Source: Pseudomonas sp. N40(2020)
GTDB lineage: Bacteria > Pseudomonadota > Gammaproteobacteria > Pseudomonadales > Pseudomonadaceae
Direction of reading: 5' to 3'
Assembly: GCF_014472415.1 (NCBI RefSeq)
Contig: NZ_JACSZV010000002.1
Coordinates: forward strand, 1-64,000
DNA length: 64,000 nt
The notes below the pieces were generated by a model, which saw only the letters and a program-made list of their open reading frames with translations, was not told the origin of the DNA and did not search any database. Shown in pieces: positions 1 to 8,234 of this stretch (position 1 is its first letter; every line of letters starts with the position of its first letter). The translations under genes were made by a program, and so were the position numbers.

Positions 1-6
1 ATATAC

Positions 7-32
7 ACCCAACCCCAACCCCAACCCCAACC
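7..32. repeat. AACCCC microsatellite
   Basis: Four near-perfect copies of the hexamer AACCCC (the last one partial) lie just beyond the fpvA terminator at the window edge. I see no coding sense in it. Confidence 0.7.
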
Positions 33-60
33 AAAAAAAACGCCGGCAGATGCCGGCGTT
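33..60 (-). terminator. Rho-independent terminator of fpvA
   Basis: A 10-bp perfect stem (39-48 pairing with 51-60, arms AACGCCGGCA/TGCCGGCGTT) is followed on the minus strand by a T run (33-40). It lies about 20 bp after the fpvA stop. Confidence 0.85.
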
Positions 61-79
61 TCAGTGAGCGCAGAGCGTA

Positions 80-2539
80 TTACCAGTTGTAGGTCACGTC
101 AGCAGTCATGGTGCGGCCTTCACCGTAGTAGCAGTCGAGGGTGCTGTTGCACGCGGCAACGTATTTCTCGTCGGTGAGGTTCTGCAGGTTGGCTTGCAGC
201 TTCACGCCTTTGATGTGCAGCGGCGATTTTTCCAGGTCGTAGGAGACCATCGCGTCATACACGGTGTAGGACGGGATCTGGAAGGAGTCCGACTCGTAGT
301 CCGAACCGTAGCTGCTGCGCACGTAGCGTGCACCCAGACCCATACCGAAACCGGCCAGGGCAGTGGAGACGTCGAAGTCGTAGTTGACCCAGGCGGACGC
401 GGTCAGTGGTGGACGCATCGCCAGGGTGCGACCTTCGCGACCGTCGTTGTCTTTTTCCCACTTGGTCTGGTTACGCGACACCGAAGCCAGTACGCGCAGG
501 TTCTGGGTGACATTGACCTTGCCTTCCAGCTCGACACCACGGGAGCGCACGGTGCCGCTCTGGGTGCTGAAACCCGGATTGTCGAGGTCGGAGGTGAGCA
601 TGTTGTCCTGATCGATCTGGTAGGCCGACAACTGGATAAAGCCATCAATGAACGTCGGCTCGTACTTGATACCGACTTCGTACTGTTTGCCGGTGGTCGG
701 TTCGAATGCGCCGCCGCTCATGTCGGTACCGGTTTGCGGCAGGAACGATTCGGCGTAGCTCACGTAAGGCGTGATGCCATTTTCGAACTCGTAGCCAAGG
801 CCGGCACGACCGGTGAACTTCTCGTCCTTCTGGTTGCTGTGACCGCCGGTCAGTGGTTGCTTGTTGTCGGTCTCGGCGAAGTCATAACGACCGCCGAGGG
901 TCAGGAACCACTGGTTCCAGCGCAGTTGATCCTGAGCGTACAGGCCGGTCTGGGTAATGGTGTTATCCCACTTGTACGGCTGGCGGAAGTTGATCTGGCT
1001 GCCATACACCGGGTTGTACAGGTCGATACCCGGCGCGGTGCGGTCATAGAGACCGAGGAACTTTGAGTTGGAGTGGTAGTAGTCCACGCCCAGCAGCACC
1101 GTGTGCTCGATATCGGCAGTCTTGAACTTGGCCTGGGCAATGTTATCGATGCCGTAAACCTTGTTGTGCTGCGACCAGTCCACCGCGTAACGGCTCTGGA
1201 AACTGTTGTCGTTGAGACCGGTGACCGGGTTGGTCGGGAACGAATAACCGTGCAGCGGCGCCACGTACTGGTCGTTGACGTCGGCGTAACGAGCGTTCTG
1301 TTTCAGGGTCCAGACGTCGTTGAGTTCGTGGGCGATTTCGTAACCGACGACGAACTGTTCACGGTGGTACTTGTTCACGTCCGGTTCGCCGATGAAGCGG
1401 CTGCGGCTGATGCGCCCGTTAGAGGTGTTTTTGACCGTGCCAAAGGCTGGCAGACCTTGAGCTTCCGGTACGTCGTGATCTTTCTGGTACTGACCGAATA
1501 CGGTGATGGTGGTGCGGTCGTTCGGCAGCCAGGTCAGGCTTGGCGCCAGCAACATGCGGTTCTGGTTGGCGTAGTCGATGGCCGAACTGCTGTCGTTGAA
1601 CACGCCGGTCAGGCGATAGAGGAATTCGCCCTGATCGTCGATCGGGCCACCGAAGTCGAAGGCGCCGTATTTACGGTCATAGCTGCCGCCACCGATTTTC
1701 ACTTCATGCAGCGGGGTAGCCGTCGGACGCTTGCTGACCATGTTGACGATGCCGCCTGGCTGGTTCTGCCCGTAAAGTACCGATGCCGGGCCCTTGAGCA
1801 CTTCGACGCGCTCCAGGGTGTACGGGTCGATTTGCAGCGAACCGCCGGTGCTGCCGCCGCCGTATGGCATGTGCAGACCATCGAGGTACAGCGGAGTAGG
1901 GGAGAAACCACGGGAGGTCGGTTCGTCGAAAATCTTCACCCGGTCCGAGAAACCGCCGCCGGTCATGCCTGGTGTGTAAAGCAGGGCTTCGGTGACCGAC
2001 TTCGAACCGCGCATCTTGATTTCGTCTTGTGTCACGACGTTGATGGTCTGCGGGATTTCCTTGAGCGACGAATCGGTCTTGGACCCGGAGGCGCTGCGCT
2101 TGGCGACGATTCCGTCAACCGGGCCCCAGGCCGATTCCGCGGTGGCGGAAATACTGGTCGGTGCCAGATCCAGGCTTGCACCGCTGCTGCGGCCGCGCAA
2201 CGCGACGTTGTTGCCCTGAACGCTGTAGGCGATGTCGGTGCCTTTGAGCAATTGTGCGATGGCGGCAGTTGGTTCCAGGTTACCGCTGACGGCGGTGCTG
2301 CGCAGACCACTCACTTCATCCGGGCTGTAAAGCACCTGAAGGTTGGTCTGGCGACCGAATTCCTGCAAGGCGCTCCCCAGCGACTGTGCAGGAATATTGA
2401 TCGCCACGGCGGCGGCCTGAGCCTGACCTGCGATTGGCAAGGTCAGGGCCATGGCGCAAAGCGCTGGCAACGTGGAACGCAAGGAGCGGCGGATCAGCAG
2501 AGCCTTGGCGAGCGGGTGGAGTCCGTGCGGTGCGGGCAT
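80..2539 (-). CDS. fpvA: Ferripyoverdine TonB-dependent receptor with STN signalling domain
   Basis: Outer-membrane receptor that imports ferripyoverdine using TonB energy and can signal to an ECF sigma factor. From the ATG at 2539 (819 aa) a signal peptide ends near GQAQA. An STN (secretin/TonB short N-terminal) domain follows at roughly residues 45-118, then the plug (SLKEIPQTINVV), and a beta-barrel ending in YNW. Two Cys residues near the C-terminus (CNSTLDC) lie in a late loop. An in-frame TTG at 2557 is possible, but the ATG sits behind the purine-rich AGAAGA. The STN domain marks it as a transducer receptor, which fits the fpvI sigma gene 12 kb away. The neighbouring pyoverdine genes support FpvA; pyoverdine specificity cannot be read from the sequence. 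Confidence 0.93.
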   Translation of the reverse strand: MPAPHGLHPLAKALLIRRSLRSTLPALCAMALTLPIAGQAQAAAVAINIPAQSLGSALQEFGRQTNLQVLYSPDEVSGLRSTAVSGNLEPTAAIAQLLKGTDIAYSVQGNNVALRGRSSGASLDLAPTSISATAESAWGPVDGIVAKRSASGSKTDSSLKEIPQTINVVTQDEIKMRGSKSVTEALLYTPGMTGGGFSDRVKIFDEPTSRGFSPTPLYLDGLHMPYGGGSTGGSLQIDPYTLERVEVLKGPASVLYGQNQPGGIVNMVSKRPTATPLHEVKIGGGSYDRKYGAFDFGGPIDDQGEFLYRLTGVFNDSSSAIDYANQNRMLLAPSLTWLPNDRTTITVFGQYQKDHDVPEAQGLPAFGTVKNTSNGRISRSRFIGEPDVNKYHREQFVVGYEIAHELNDVWTLKQNARYADVNDQYVAPLHGYSFPTNPVTGLNDNSFQSRYAVDWSQHNKVYGIDNIAQAKFKTADIEHTVLLGVDYYHSNSKFLGLYDRTAPGIDLYNPVYGSQINFRQPYKWDNTITQTGLYAQDQLRWNQWFLTLGGRYDFAETDNKQPLTGGHSNQKDEKFTGRAGLGYEFENGITPYVSYAESFLPQTGTDMSGGAFEPTTGKQYEVGIKYEPTFIDGFIQLSAYQIDQDNMLTSDLDNPGFSTQSGTVRSRGVELEGKVNVTQNLRVLASVSRNQTKWEKDNDGREGRTLAMRPPLTASAWVNYDFDVSTALAGFGMGLGARYVRSSYGSDYESDSFQIPSYTVYDAMVSYDLEKSPLHIKGVKLQANLQNLTDEKYVAACNSTLDCYYGEGRTMTADVTYNW

Positions 2540-2597
2540 TGTTCTTCTACTCTTCAAAGTGTTGACTGAGAACTATTTCTATTAACTGTAAGTAAGA

Positions 2598-2640
2598 CGT
2601 TGAGCCTTCCGAAAACCGGAAAGGCTCAACGCATTTTTTT
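2598..2640. terminator. Hairpin between pvdE and fpvA
   Basis: A 14-bp stem with one bulge (arms GTTGAGCCTT / AAGGCTCAAC) lies between two minus-strand genes. The T run (2634-2640) follows it on the plus strand, so as a classical terminator it would stop plus-strand transcription. On the minus strand only a weak pyrimidine tract follows. It may separate pvdE from fpvA transcription. Confidence 0.5.
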
Positions 2641-2656
2641 TACAAATTTTTCACAA

Positions 2657-4306
2657 TCAGGCGGGTTGAAGCTCAGTGACCACTTTGCCGGCGTTCATGC
2701 GCACCAGTTGGTCGGCGACATCGAAGTAACGATCGTCGTGGGAAATGACGATGATGGTCTTGCCCAGACGCTTGAGGTCAGGCAGCAGCTCGGTATAGAA
2801 AATGCGGCGGAAGGTCGGGTCCTGGTCGGCGGCCCACTCGTCGAACACAAGCACCGGCCGTTCTTCCAGCCAGGCATTGATCAGCGCCAGGCGTTTGCGT
2901 TGGCCGGTCGAAAGGTCGGTGGTGGTGAATGAGCCGTCGCGCACGCTGACCTTGTGGGCGATCTCCAGACGCTGCAGATATTGGTTGGCATCTTCCGGAA
3001 TATGCGTGTCGCCCTGAACCACGTCGTCGAACAGGTAGTAGTCGGCGAAGATCGTGGTGAACAACTGGCGATAGTCGTCGCGGGTCAGGGCGGTGACCAC
3101 TTGATCGTTGAGGCGGATTTCACCTTGCTGCGGCGCGTACAGGCCCAGCAGCAATTTGATCAGGGTGGTCTTGCCACAACCGTTTTCGCCGACGATGAAG
3201 ACGATGTCGCCTTGTTCGATTTTCAGGTTCACCGGCCCGAGACGGAACGGCGTCGCGCCTTGTACGGTCGGGAAACTGTACGAGACGTCGGTCAGTTCCA
3301 GGCTGTGCACCGGTGTCTTTTCATTGCCTTGGTCGTTGAGCAGCAGGTGCGGTTCGGGCGAGGAAAACTGCTCGGACAACTCGGCGATACGACGGAACGC
3401 GATCTGCGCGCGACTGACAATCGGCAGCGCGGCAATGATGTGTTCCAGCGGACCTTTCATATACAGCAGCACCAGCACAAAACCGCTCATCACCGCTTTA
3501 TCGGCGTTCGGCCACAGCGATTGCAGGCCCAGCGCCAGGCCGATCACGACGAAGAACAGCATCGAACCGAGCGTCTTGGCGATCACGAAAATATTCACCG
3601 AGCGCACCTGGGTATCGCAGATCTTGTCCGCCGTGCCTTCAATGCCCGAGACAAACATTCGGTGCCGGCGCGGCCGATGGATGCGCAGCTCCTTGGCGCC
3701 CTCAGCGACGGCGTGGTAGCTCTTTTGCAGTTCGTCTTCGTAGTCGCGAGCCTTCATGAAGCCCTGCATGCCACGCCCGCGAGCAATGTATTGAACGACC
3801 GTACCGATCAGGATAGCGATGACTGTCAGCAGAAACATCGGCCATGACAACATCGCCAGATAGCCCATGCAGCCGAGGGCAACGGTCATCGAAATCGCTA
3901 GCGGGGCGAAGGCGAACGCAAAGTCGCTGATGGTATCGACGTCGTGGGTCAGCACCGGAATCAGACGATGACTGCGATAGCGTTCGATCTGTTCGATGGG
4001 TGCCGAGAGGACTTTCTCGCCCAGCTCTTTACGCAGTTTGGCAATGATGTGTTGGCCGACATAATTGGTGCCAATGTCGGAAAAAATCGAAGTGGTCAGG
4101 GCCAGCAGGCACAGGCCGGCGAAGATCGCGACCATGGTGCCGGTCAGATCGCCTTCGCTGTGCAGCACACTGTTGATGGTCGCCAGCAATGCGGTGACGC
4201 TCAGACCACCGACCATGCCGAGCAGGACGGAGACGGTGACGATCAGCCGAAAGGGTTTGAGCAGGGCGAACAATTCATTGATCACCCCGCGTGTTGGTTT
4301 GCTCAT
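2657..4306 (-). CDS. pvdE: Pyoverdine precursor ABC exporter PvdE
   Basis: Inner-membrane ABC exporter fused in one chain of 549 aa; PvdE is known to move acylated ferribactin, the pyoverdine precursor, into the periplasm. The N-terminal half has about six membrane segments (for example LIVTVSVLLGMVGGLSVTAL and MFLLTVIAILIGTVV). The C-terminal half is an ATPase with Walker A GENGCGKTT, signature STGQRKR and Walker B VLVFDEWAAD. The start ATG at 4306 has AGGGAACC upstream on the minus strand. It has its own PvdS-type promoter at 4415-4438. The length matches known PvdE. The cargo is inferred from the locus. Confidence 0.95.
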   Translation of the reverse strand: MSKPTRGVINELFALLKPFRLIVTVSVLLGMVGGLSVTALLATINSVLHSEGDLTGTMVAIFAGLCLLALTTSIFSDIGTNYVGQHIIAKLRKELGEKVLSAPIEQIERYRSHRLIPVLTHDVDTISDFAFAFAPLAISMTVALGCMGYLAMLSWPMFLLTVIAILIGTVVQYIARGRGMQGFMKARDYEDELQKSYHAVAEGAKELRIHRPRRHRMFVSGIEGTADKICDTQVRSVNIFVIAKTLGSMLFFVVIGLALGLQSLWPNADKAVMSGFVLVLLYMKGPLEHIIAALPIVSRAQIAFRRIAELSEQFSSPEPHLLLNDQGNEKTPVHSLELTDVSYSFPTVQGATPFRLGPVNLKIEQGDIVFIVGENGCGKTTLIKLLLGLYAPQQGEIRLNDQVVTALTRDDYRQLFTTIFADYYLFDDVVQGDTHIPEDANQYLQRLEIAHKVSVRDGSFTTTDLSTGQRKRLALINAWLEERPVLVFDEWAADQDPTFRRIFYTELLPDLKRLGKTIIVISHDDRYFDVADQLVRMNAGKVVTELQPA

Positions 4307-4414
4307 GGAGGTTCCCTGCTTGAAAGAGCGGCGAAGGCCGGCATCGGCTGCGGACTTCGCCTGGGTGACGTAGAAGGCGGTGGCGCGCCTTGACGGTTCG
4401 CGCCCACCTGTAAA

Positions 4415-4438
4415 ACGACTGGCAGGACGGCTAATTTA
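4415..4438 (-). promoter_or_regulatory. PvdS-type iron-starvation promoter of pvdE
   Basis: The minus strand reads TAAAT (4438-4434), 16 bases, then CGT (4417-4415), the form recognised by sigma PvdS. It lies about 110 bp before the pvdE start. Confidence 0.85.
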
Positions 4439-4452
4439 GCCGGGCGAGGGGC

Positions 4453-5361
4453 TTACAGATCGCGGGCTACGCGAAACCCGATCCAGTCGCCGCGGGTATC
4501 GGTGAACGTCGCGTTACGATTGCCCGAGCGAGAGAACACCGGTGCTTCACCCCAGTCGTTGCCACGGATGCGGCGAACTTCGCATTTGCCGCTCGACCAG
4601 GCACTGCCATCACTCGGTGCGCCGACGTAGTTTTCGTTGTAGCAGTCGGCCGTCCACTCATAGATGTTGCCGTGCATGTCGTAGACGCCAAAGGCGTTGG
4701 CCGGGAAGCTGCCGGCCGGTGCGGTGAAGTTGTAGCCGTCGCCGGCACCGTAGGTGTTGGCGTGTTTGGCGATGCTGTATTCCTTGCCTTCGTCGAACGG
4801 GAAGGGGAACGGGCCGGTGCTGCCACCACGGGCGGCGTATTCACGCAGGGATTCGCTGACCAGCCGATATTGCTGGCCGGTTTTTTTCGACAGCCACGCC
4901 ACGTAGGCCTCGACTTCGGGAAAGTCCATGCACACCGCTGGATGTTTGTCGGTGTACTGCTTGTGCGGGTCACTGCCCTGATAATCAGGGATGCCCGCCT
5001 TGCAGGCGCGGCCGGGGCGAGTGTCGCCGTCGGGCATCTTGTAGCCGGTGTCCTTGAGGTACGCATCCCACTCGCCACGCAGCACCTGAAAGCGGCTGAT
5101 CGCCAACGGTTTGGCAAACGTCACCGGGTGCATCGGGCCTTCGTCAGGCTCGCGGCCGACTTCGTCATCCGGGGTGCCCATGGTGAAAGTGCCGGTGGGC
5201 AGTACGACCATTTCCGGGCAGTCCTTGCAATCTTTGAACACCTTGCCCGGCGCAGGCGGGGTGGCGGCGAAGGCGGCGCCTGGCAGCAGGCCTGAGGCTA
5301 GCGCCGTCAGCACCAACGCTGGCAGGGCCTTCATGGAAAATCGACGCAGTTCACGGTTCAT
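4453..5361 (-). CDS. pvdO: Periplasmic pyoverdine maturation protein PvdO (FGE-sulfatase fold)
   Basis: PvdO is a periplasmic protein of the formylglycine-generating-enzyme fold, reported to catalyse the last chromophore oxidation from dihydropyoverdine to pyoverdine. The ATG at 5361 gives 302 aa; an in-frame GTG at 5373 is less likely. The N-terminus RRFSMK followed by a hydrophobic stretch ending AAFA looks Tat-like. Family features follow: MVVLPTGTFTMGT, the segment NAFGVYDMHGNIYEWTADC, and RGNDWG then GFRVARDL at the end. It is the third gene of pvdM-N-O, 39 bp after pvdN. In PAO1 pvdF sits between pvdO and pvdE; here it does not. Confidence 0.92.
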   Translation of the reverse strand: MNRELRRFSMKALPALVLTALASGLLPGAAFAATPPAPGKVFKDCKDCPEMVVLPTGTFTMGTPDDEVGREPDEGPMHPVTFAKPLAISRFQVLRGEWDAYLKDTGYKMPDGDTRPGRACKAGIPDYQGSDPHKQYTDKHPAVCMDFPEVEAYVAWLSKKTGQQYRLVSESLREYAARGGSTGPFPFPFDEGKEYSIAKHANTYGAGDGYNFTAPAGSFPANAFGVYDMHGNIYEWTADCYNENYVGAPSDGSAWSSGKCEVRRIRGNDWGEAPVFSRSGNRNATFTDTRGDWIGFRVARDL

Positions 5362-5400
5362 TGCGAGTCTCACTAAAAAGGAAAAAGGGATCGCGCGGGC

Positions 5401-6681
5401 TCAAAGGGCTGGGTCGAGCACGGCCAGCAATCGATCGATCTGTTCTTCGTCGTTAAGCAACCCCGGTGCGGTGCGGATGACCGGACCCACGTCGCGGTTG
5501 ACCGCATCGGCCACCACGCGGTTGGCCATCAGGTACGCAGCGATCTTGTCGCTGTCCTTGCCCTTGACCCGGAAGAAGGTAAATCCGGCGGACAGTTCAG
5601 GGCTCAGTGGCGTGACGAGTTCGATCTGTGGGCGCTGTTGCAGGTGTGTTTTCAGGTAGCTGTTGAGGGCGTGAATGCGCGCTTCAACTTCGGCCTTGCC
5701 CAGTTGCAGGTGCAATTTGAAGGCTTCGTCGAGCGCCCAACGGTGCTCGAACGAGTGGTAGCCGCCGGGCGTCATGGTGGTGGAAAACGCCGTTGCTTCA
5801 GAGAACGTCGGAATGATCGGGGTGACGTATCTGACCTCTTCGAAGCGACTGCAAACGATGCCGGTGCCGCGCGGGCCGAACATCCATTTATGGGTACCGG
5901 CGATGAAGAAGTCGCAGTTCATCTGCGCAAAACTGAGGTCGTCGACGCCGAAACCGTGCACGCCATCGACGACGTAGATGATTCGGTCGGCATCGCTGCG
6001 GCCACGGTTGTGCTTGTCGACGATGGCGCCGATTTCGCCGATGGGCAATTTCAGGCCGCTGCCCGAATGCACCCAGCACATCCCCAGCACACGGGTTTCG
6101 GGGCGAATGGCGCTGTCGATGGCGGCCAGGATTTCAGCTTTGCTGGCGCTGTACACATTCTTGAACAAAGGGATTTTGCGCACCCGCGTGCCGTCGCGTT
6201 CGGTGCGCAAGGCGAGGATGGTGTGGGTGGCGTAATGCTCGTGGACGGTGGTGAGGATTTCCTGATCGGCGCGCACATGCACACCGCCATAAATCGTCGC
6301 CAGCCCCTCAGTGGTGCTGCCGGTCAGGGCGATCTGCTTGGCATTGGCCTGCAAGTAGCGACCGGCCCAGACCCGCACGTTTTCTTCGCGCTGTTCGATC
6401 ACGCCCAGATCCCAGTCCATCGCCAGGCCGGGGTTCTTGTCGAGGGCGGCGCGGTGTATTTCGATGGCGTCGCGCACGGGTTTGGGGTGCGAGGTGACCA
6501 AAAAATTGGAGAAGTGCAGGTAGTCCGGATCCTGATCGAACAGTTGCTGCAACTGTGCCCACTTGTTGCGCGGCTGCGGCGCTACGGCTGAGGCGCTGGC
6601 GAGATTCGGCAGACCCGCACCCAGCGGCAGCGCCGCCGCCAGAAGCCCGGCCTGCTTCAAGAAGTCACGACGATTGCTCAT
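5401..6681 (-). CDS. pvdN: Periplasmic PLP-dependent enzyme PvdN
   Basis: Tat-exported, PLP-dependent enzyme of the aminotransferase class V / cysteine desulfurase fold. Known PvdN converts the side-chain glutamate of pyoverdine to succinamide. The ATG at 6681 gives 426 aa and starts MSNRRDFLKQAG, a clear Tat signal. The likely PLP lysine is in the GTHKW motif near residue 265, with VVDGVHGFGV upstream. Its start overlaps the pvdM stop as ATGA (6681-6678), showing translational coupling. A longer open frame to 6768 has no comparable signal. Confidence 0.95.
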   Translation of the reverse strand: MSNRRDFLKQAGLLAAALPLGAGLPNLASASAVAPQPRNKWAQLQQLFDQDPDYLHFSNFLVTSHPKPVRDAIEIHRAALDKNPGLAMDWDLGVIEQREENVRVWAGRYLQANAKQIALTGSTTEGLATIYGGVHVRADQEILTTVHEHYATHTILALRTERDGTRVRKIPLFKNVYSASKAEILAAIDSAIRPETRVLGMCWVHSGSGLKLPIGEIGAIVDKHNRGRSDADRIIYVVDGVHGFGVDDLSFAQMNCDFFIAGTHKWMFGPRGTGIVCSRFEEVRYVTPIIPTFSEATAFSTTMTPGGYHSFEHRWALDEAFKLHLQLGKAEVEARIHALNSYLKTHLQQRPQIELVTPLSPELSAGFTFFRVKGKDSDKIAAYLMANRVVADAVNRDVGPVIRTAPGLLNDEEQIDRLLAVLDPAL

Positions 6682-8048
6682 GGCTTGGCGGTTCCCTGCG
6701 CAGCGGCCAGCGAAGGTTTCGCCGCTTTCTCGACCTGATCCCAAACGCGCAGGAAGTTGCCGCCCCACAGCTTGGCAATGTCGGCTTCGGAATAGCCGCG
6801 CGAGATCAATTCGGCGGTGACGTTGCGGATTTCGCCGACGTTCTCGAAGCCTTTGACGCCGCCGCCTTCGTTGAAGTCGGAACTGATGCCGACATGGTCG
6901 ATGCCGATCTTGCGCACCGCGTAATCGATGGCGTCGCCCAAATCCTTGAGGCTGGCTTTCGGCTCTTCTTCGAGGATGCCGTAGAGACGGCCGGCGTACT
7001 GGCCGAACTTCTGTTCGGACCAGGCGGCAATGATCGGGTCGCCGGGCATCAGTGCCATGGCCAGGTTCGGCAGTGGCGGCAGGTCGAACTCCTTGCGCAT
7101 TTCGTTGAGCTTGTTCTGGGTTTCCTGGGTCAGCGGACGCAGGTACTGCGAGAACGCGACGATCTGTACGACGCCGCCGCTGTTCTTGATCAGCTGCATT
7201 TCCTTGTCGCTGAGGTTGCGCGGGATGTCGACCATCGCGCGCGGCGCCGAATGCGAAGCCACCAGCGGGGTGCGGCTCAGTTGCGCGACCTGCTCGAGGG
7301 CCTTGGTCGACATTTGCGACACGTCGATGATCACGCCCAGATCGTTCAGACGCTTGACCGCTTGCTTGCCCAGATCCGAGAGACCGTCGAGGGCATCCGG
7401 CGAATCATTGAGGAACGGCAGCGGACGCGACGAGTCCGCCCAGTCGTTGTTGCCGATGTAGCTGAAGCCGAACATGCGCATGCCACGCGCCGTCCACATG
7501 TCCAGCAGGTTCAGGTCGTGACCCAGTGGATAGGCGTTGAGCATGCTGATGAAAATCGCGAATTTGCCTTCGCCGTGCAGGCGTCGGAAGTCGTCCGCGG
7601 TATAGGCGATGGCGACCTGATTGGGATAGTCGCGGACCATGCCGGAGATGATCTTGAAGCGGATTTCCTGCTGGTTGCGCGCCTCGTCGACGAAACCGGG
7701 CGTCGGTTTGTGCGGGGCGTTCGGGCCGTTCCACATTTCCGGCCAGCCGAAGATGGTCAGTGCGGCGCCCGATAGGCGTCCACGGCTGGCCTTGGCCAGA
7801 TCGAACTGGCCGTCGCCGTCCTTGTCGGCTTCGTGGCCGTCGGTGCCGAAGTTTTGCGTCATGCTGACATGGCTGTCGAAGGAGAGCATGCGTTCGTGCA
7901 GTTCATCGGCCTGTTTCATGACTTTGACCGGGTAGCCGAGGTCGTCCTTGAACCAGTGTTGCCAAGCGGCAAAGCCTGCGCCGGCACTGATTGCCAGGGC
8001 CAGTGGCAGGCCGATGAATAGAGCCTTTTTCGAACGTGGTTTTGTCAT
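6678..8048 (-). CDS. pvdM: Periplasmic dipeptidase-like pyoverdine maturation protein PvdM
   Basis: Member of the renal/membrane dipeptidase family (peptidase M19). Genetic work elsewhere shows PvdM is required for PvdP-dependent ferribactin oxidation. The ATG at 8048 (456 aa) has AGAG six bases upstream; in-frame ATGs at 8054 and 8072 are alternatives. An N-terminal hydrophobic segment (ALFIGLPLALAISAGAGFAA) anchors or exports it. Family motifs visible are FDSHVSM, VIIDVSQMS, LVASHSAPR and IGISSDF-like VGISSDFN. It is first in the pvdM-N-O operon, driven by the promoter at 8111-8134. Confidence 0.94.
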   Translation of the reverse strand: MTKPRSKKALFIGLPLALAISAGAGFAAWQHWFKDDLGYPVKVMKQADELHERMLSFDSHVSMTQNFGTDGHEADKDGDGQFDLAKASRGRLSGAALTIFGWPEMWNGPNAPHKPTPGFVDEARNQQEIRFKIISGMVRDYPNQVAIAYTADDFRRLHGEGKFAIFISMLNAYPLGHDLNLLDMWTARGMRMFGFSYIGNNDWADSSRPLPFLNDSPDALDGLSDLGKQAVKRLNDLGVIIDVSQMSTKALEQVAQLSRTPLVASHSAPRAMVDIPRNLSDKEMQLIKNSGGVVQIVAFSQYLRPLTQETQNKLNEMRKEFDLPPLPNLAMALMPGDPIIAAWSEQKFGQYAGRLYGILEEEPKASLKDLGDAIDYAVRKIGIDHVGISSDFNEGGGVKGFENVGEIRNVTAELISRGYSEADIAKLWGGNFLRVWDQVEKAAKPSLAAAQGTAKP

Positions 8049-8110
8049 TGCCATCTCTGTCAGGTTCGCCATCGAGGTGCAGGCGCGGGGGCCTTTGCTA
8101 TCTGGGAAGA

Positions 8111-8134
8111 ACGATTAGTCGGCAGGGAAATTTA
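8111..8134 (-). promoter_or_regulatory. PvdS-type promoter of pvdMNO
   Basis: Minus strand TAAAT (8134-8130), 16 bases, CGT (8113-8111). It is back to back with the pvdP promoter. Confidence 0.85.
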
Positions 8135-8165
8135 GGCGGGCGCGCCTCAAGCAAAAGCGGCGGCT

Positions 8166-8189
8166 TAAATTTGCCGGCGCAACAAACGT
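8166..8189 (+). promoter_or_regulatory. PvdS-type promoter of pvdP
   Basis: TAAAT (8166-8170), 16 bases, CGT (8187-8189), 45 bp before the pvdP start. Confidence 0.85.
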
Positions 8190-8234
8190 TCTAGCTTGGA
8201 TAAAGCCTGCTTCATGGCTGACACAGGTAGGGCA

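Noticed and set aside
1073..2569. Long plus-strand open frame of 498 codons opposite fpvA
   Set aside because: Shadow of a GC-rich gene on the other strand; no start signal or family feature, while the minus strand encodes a full TonB receptor.
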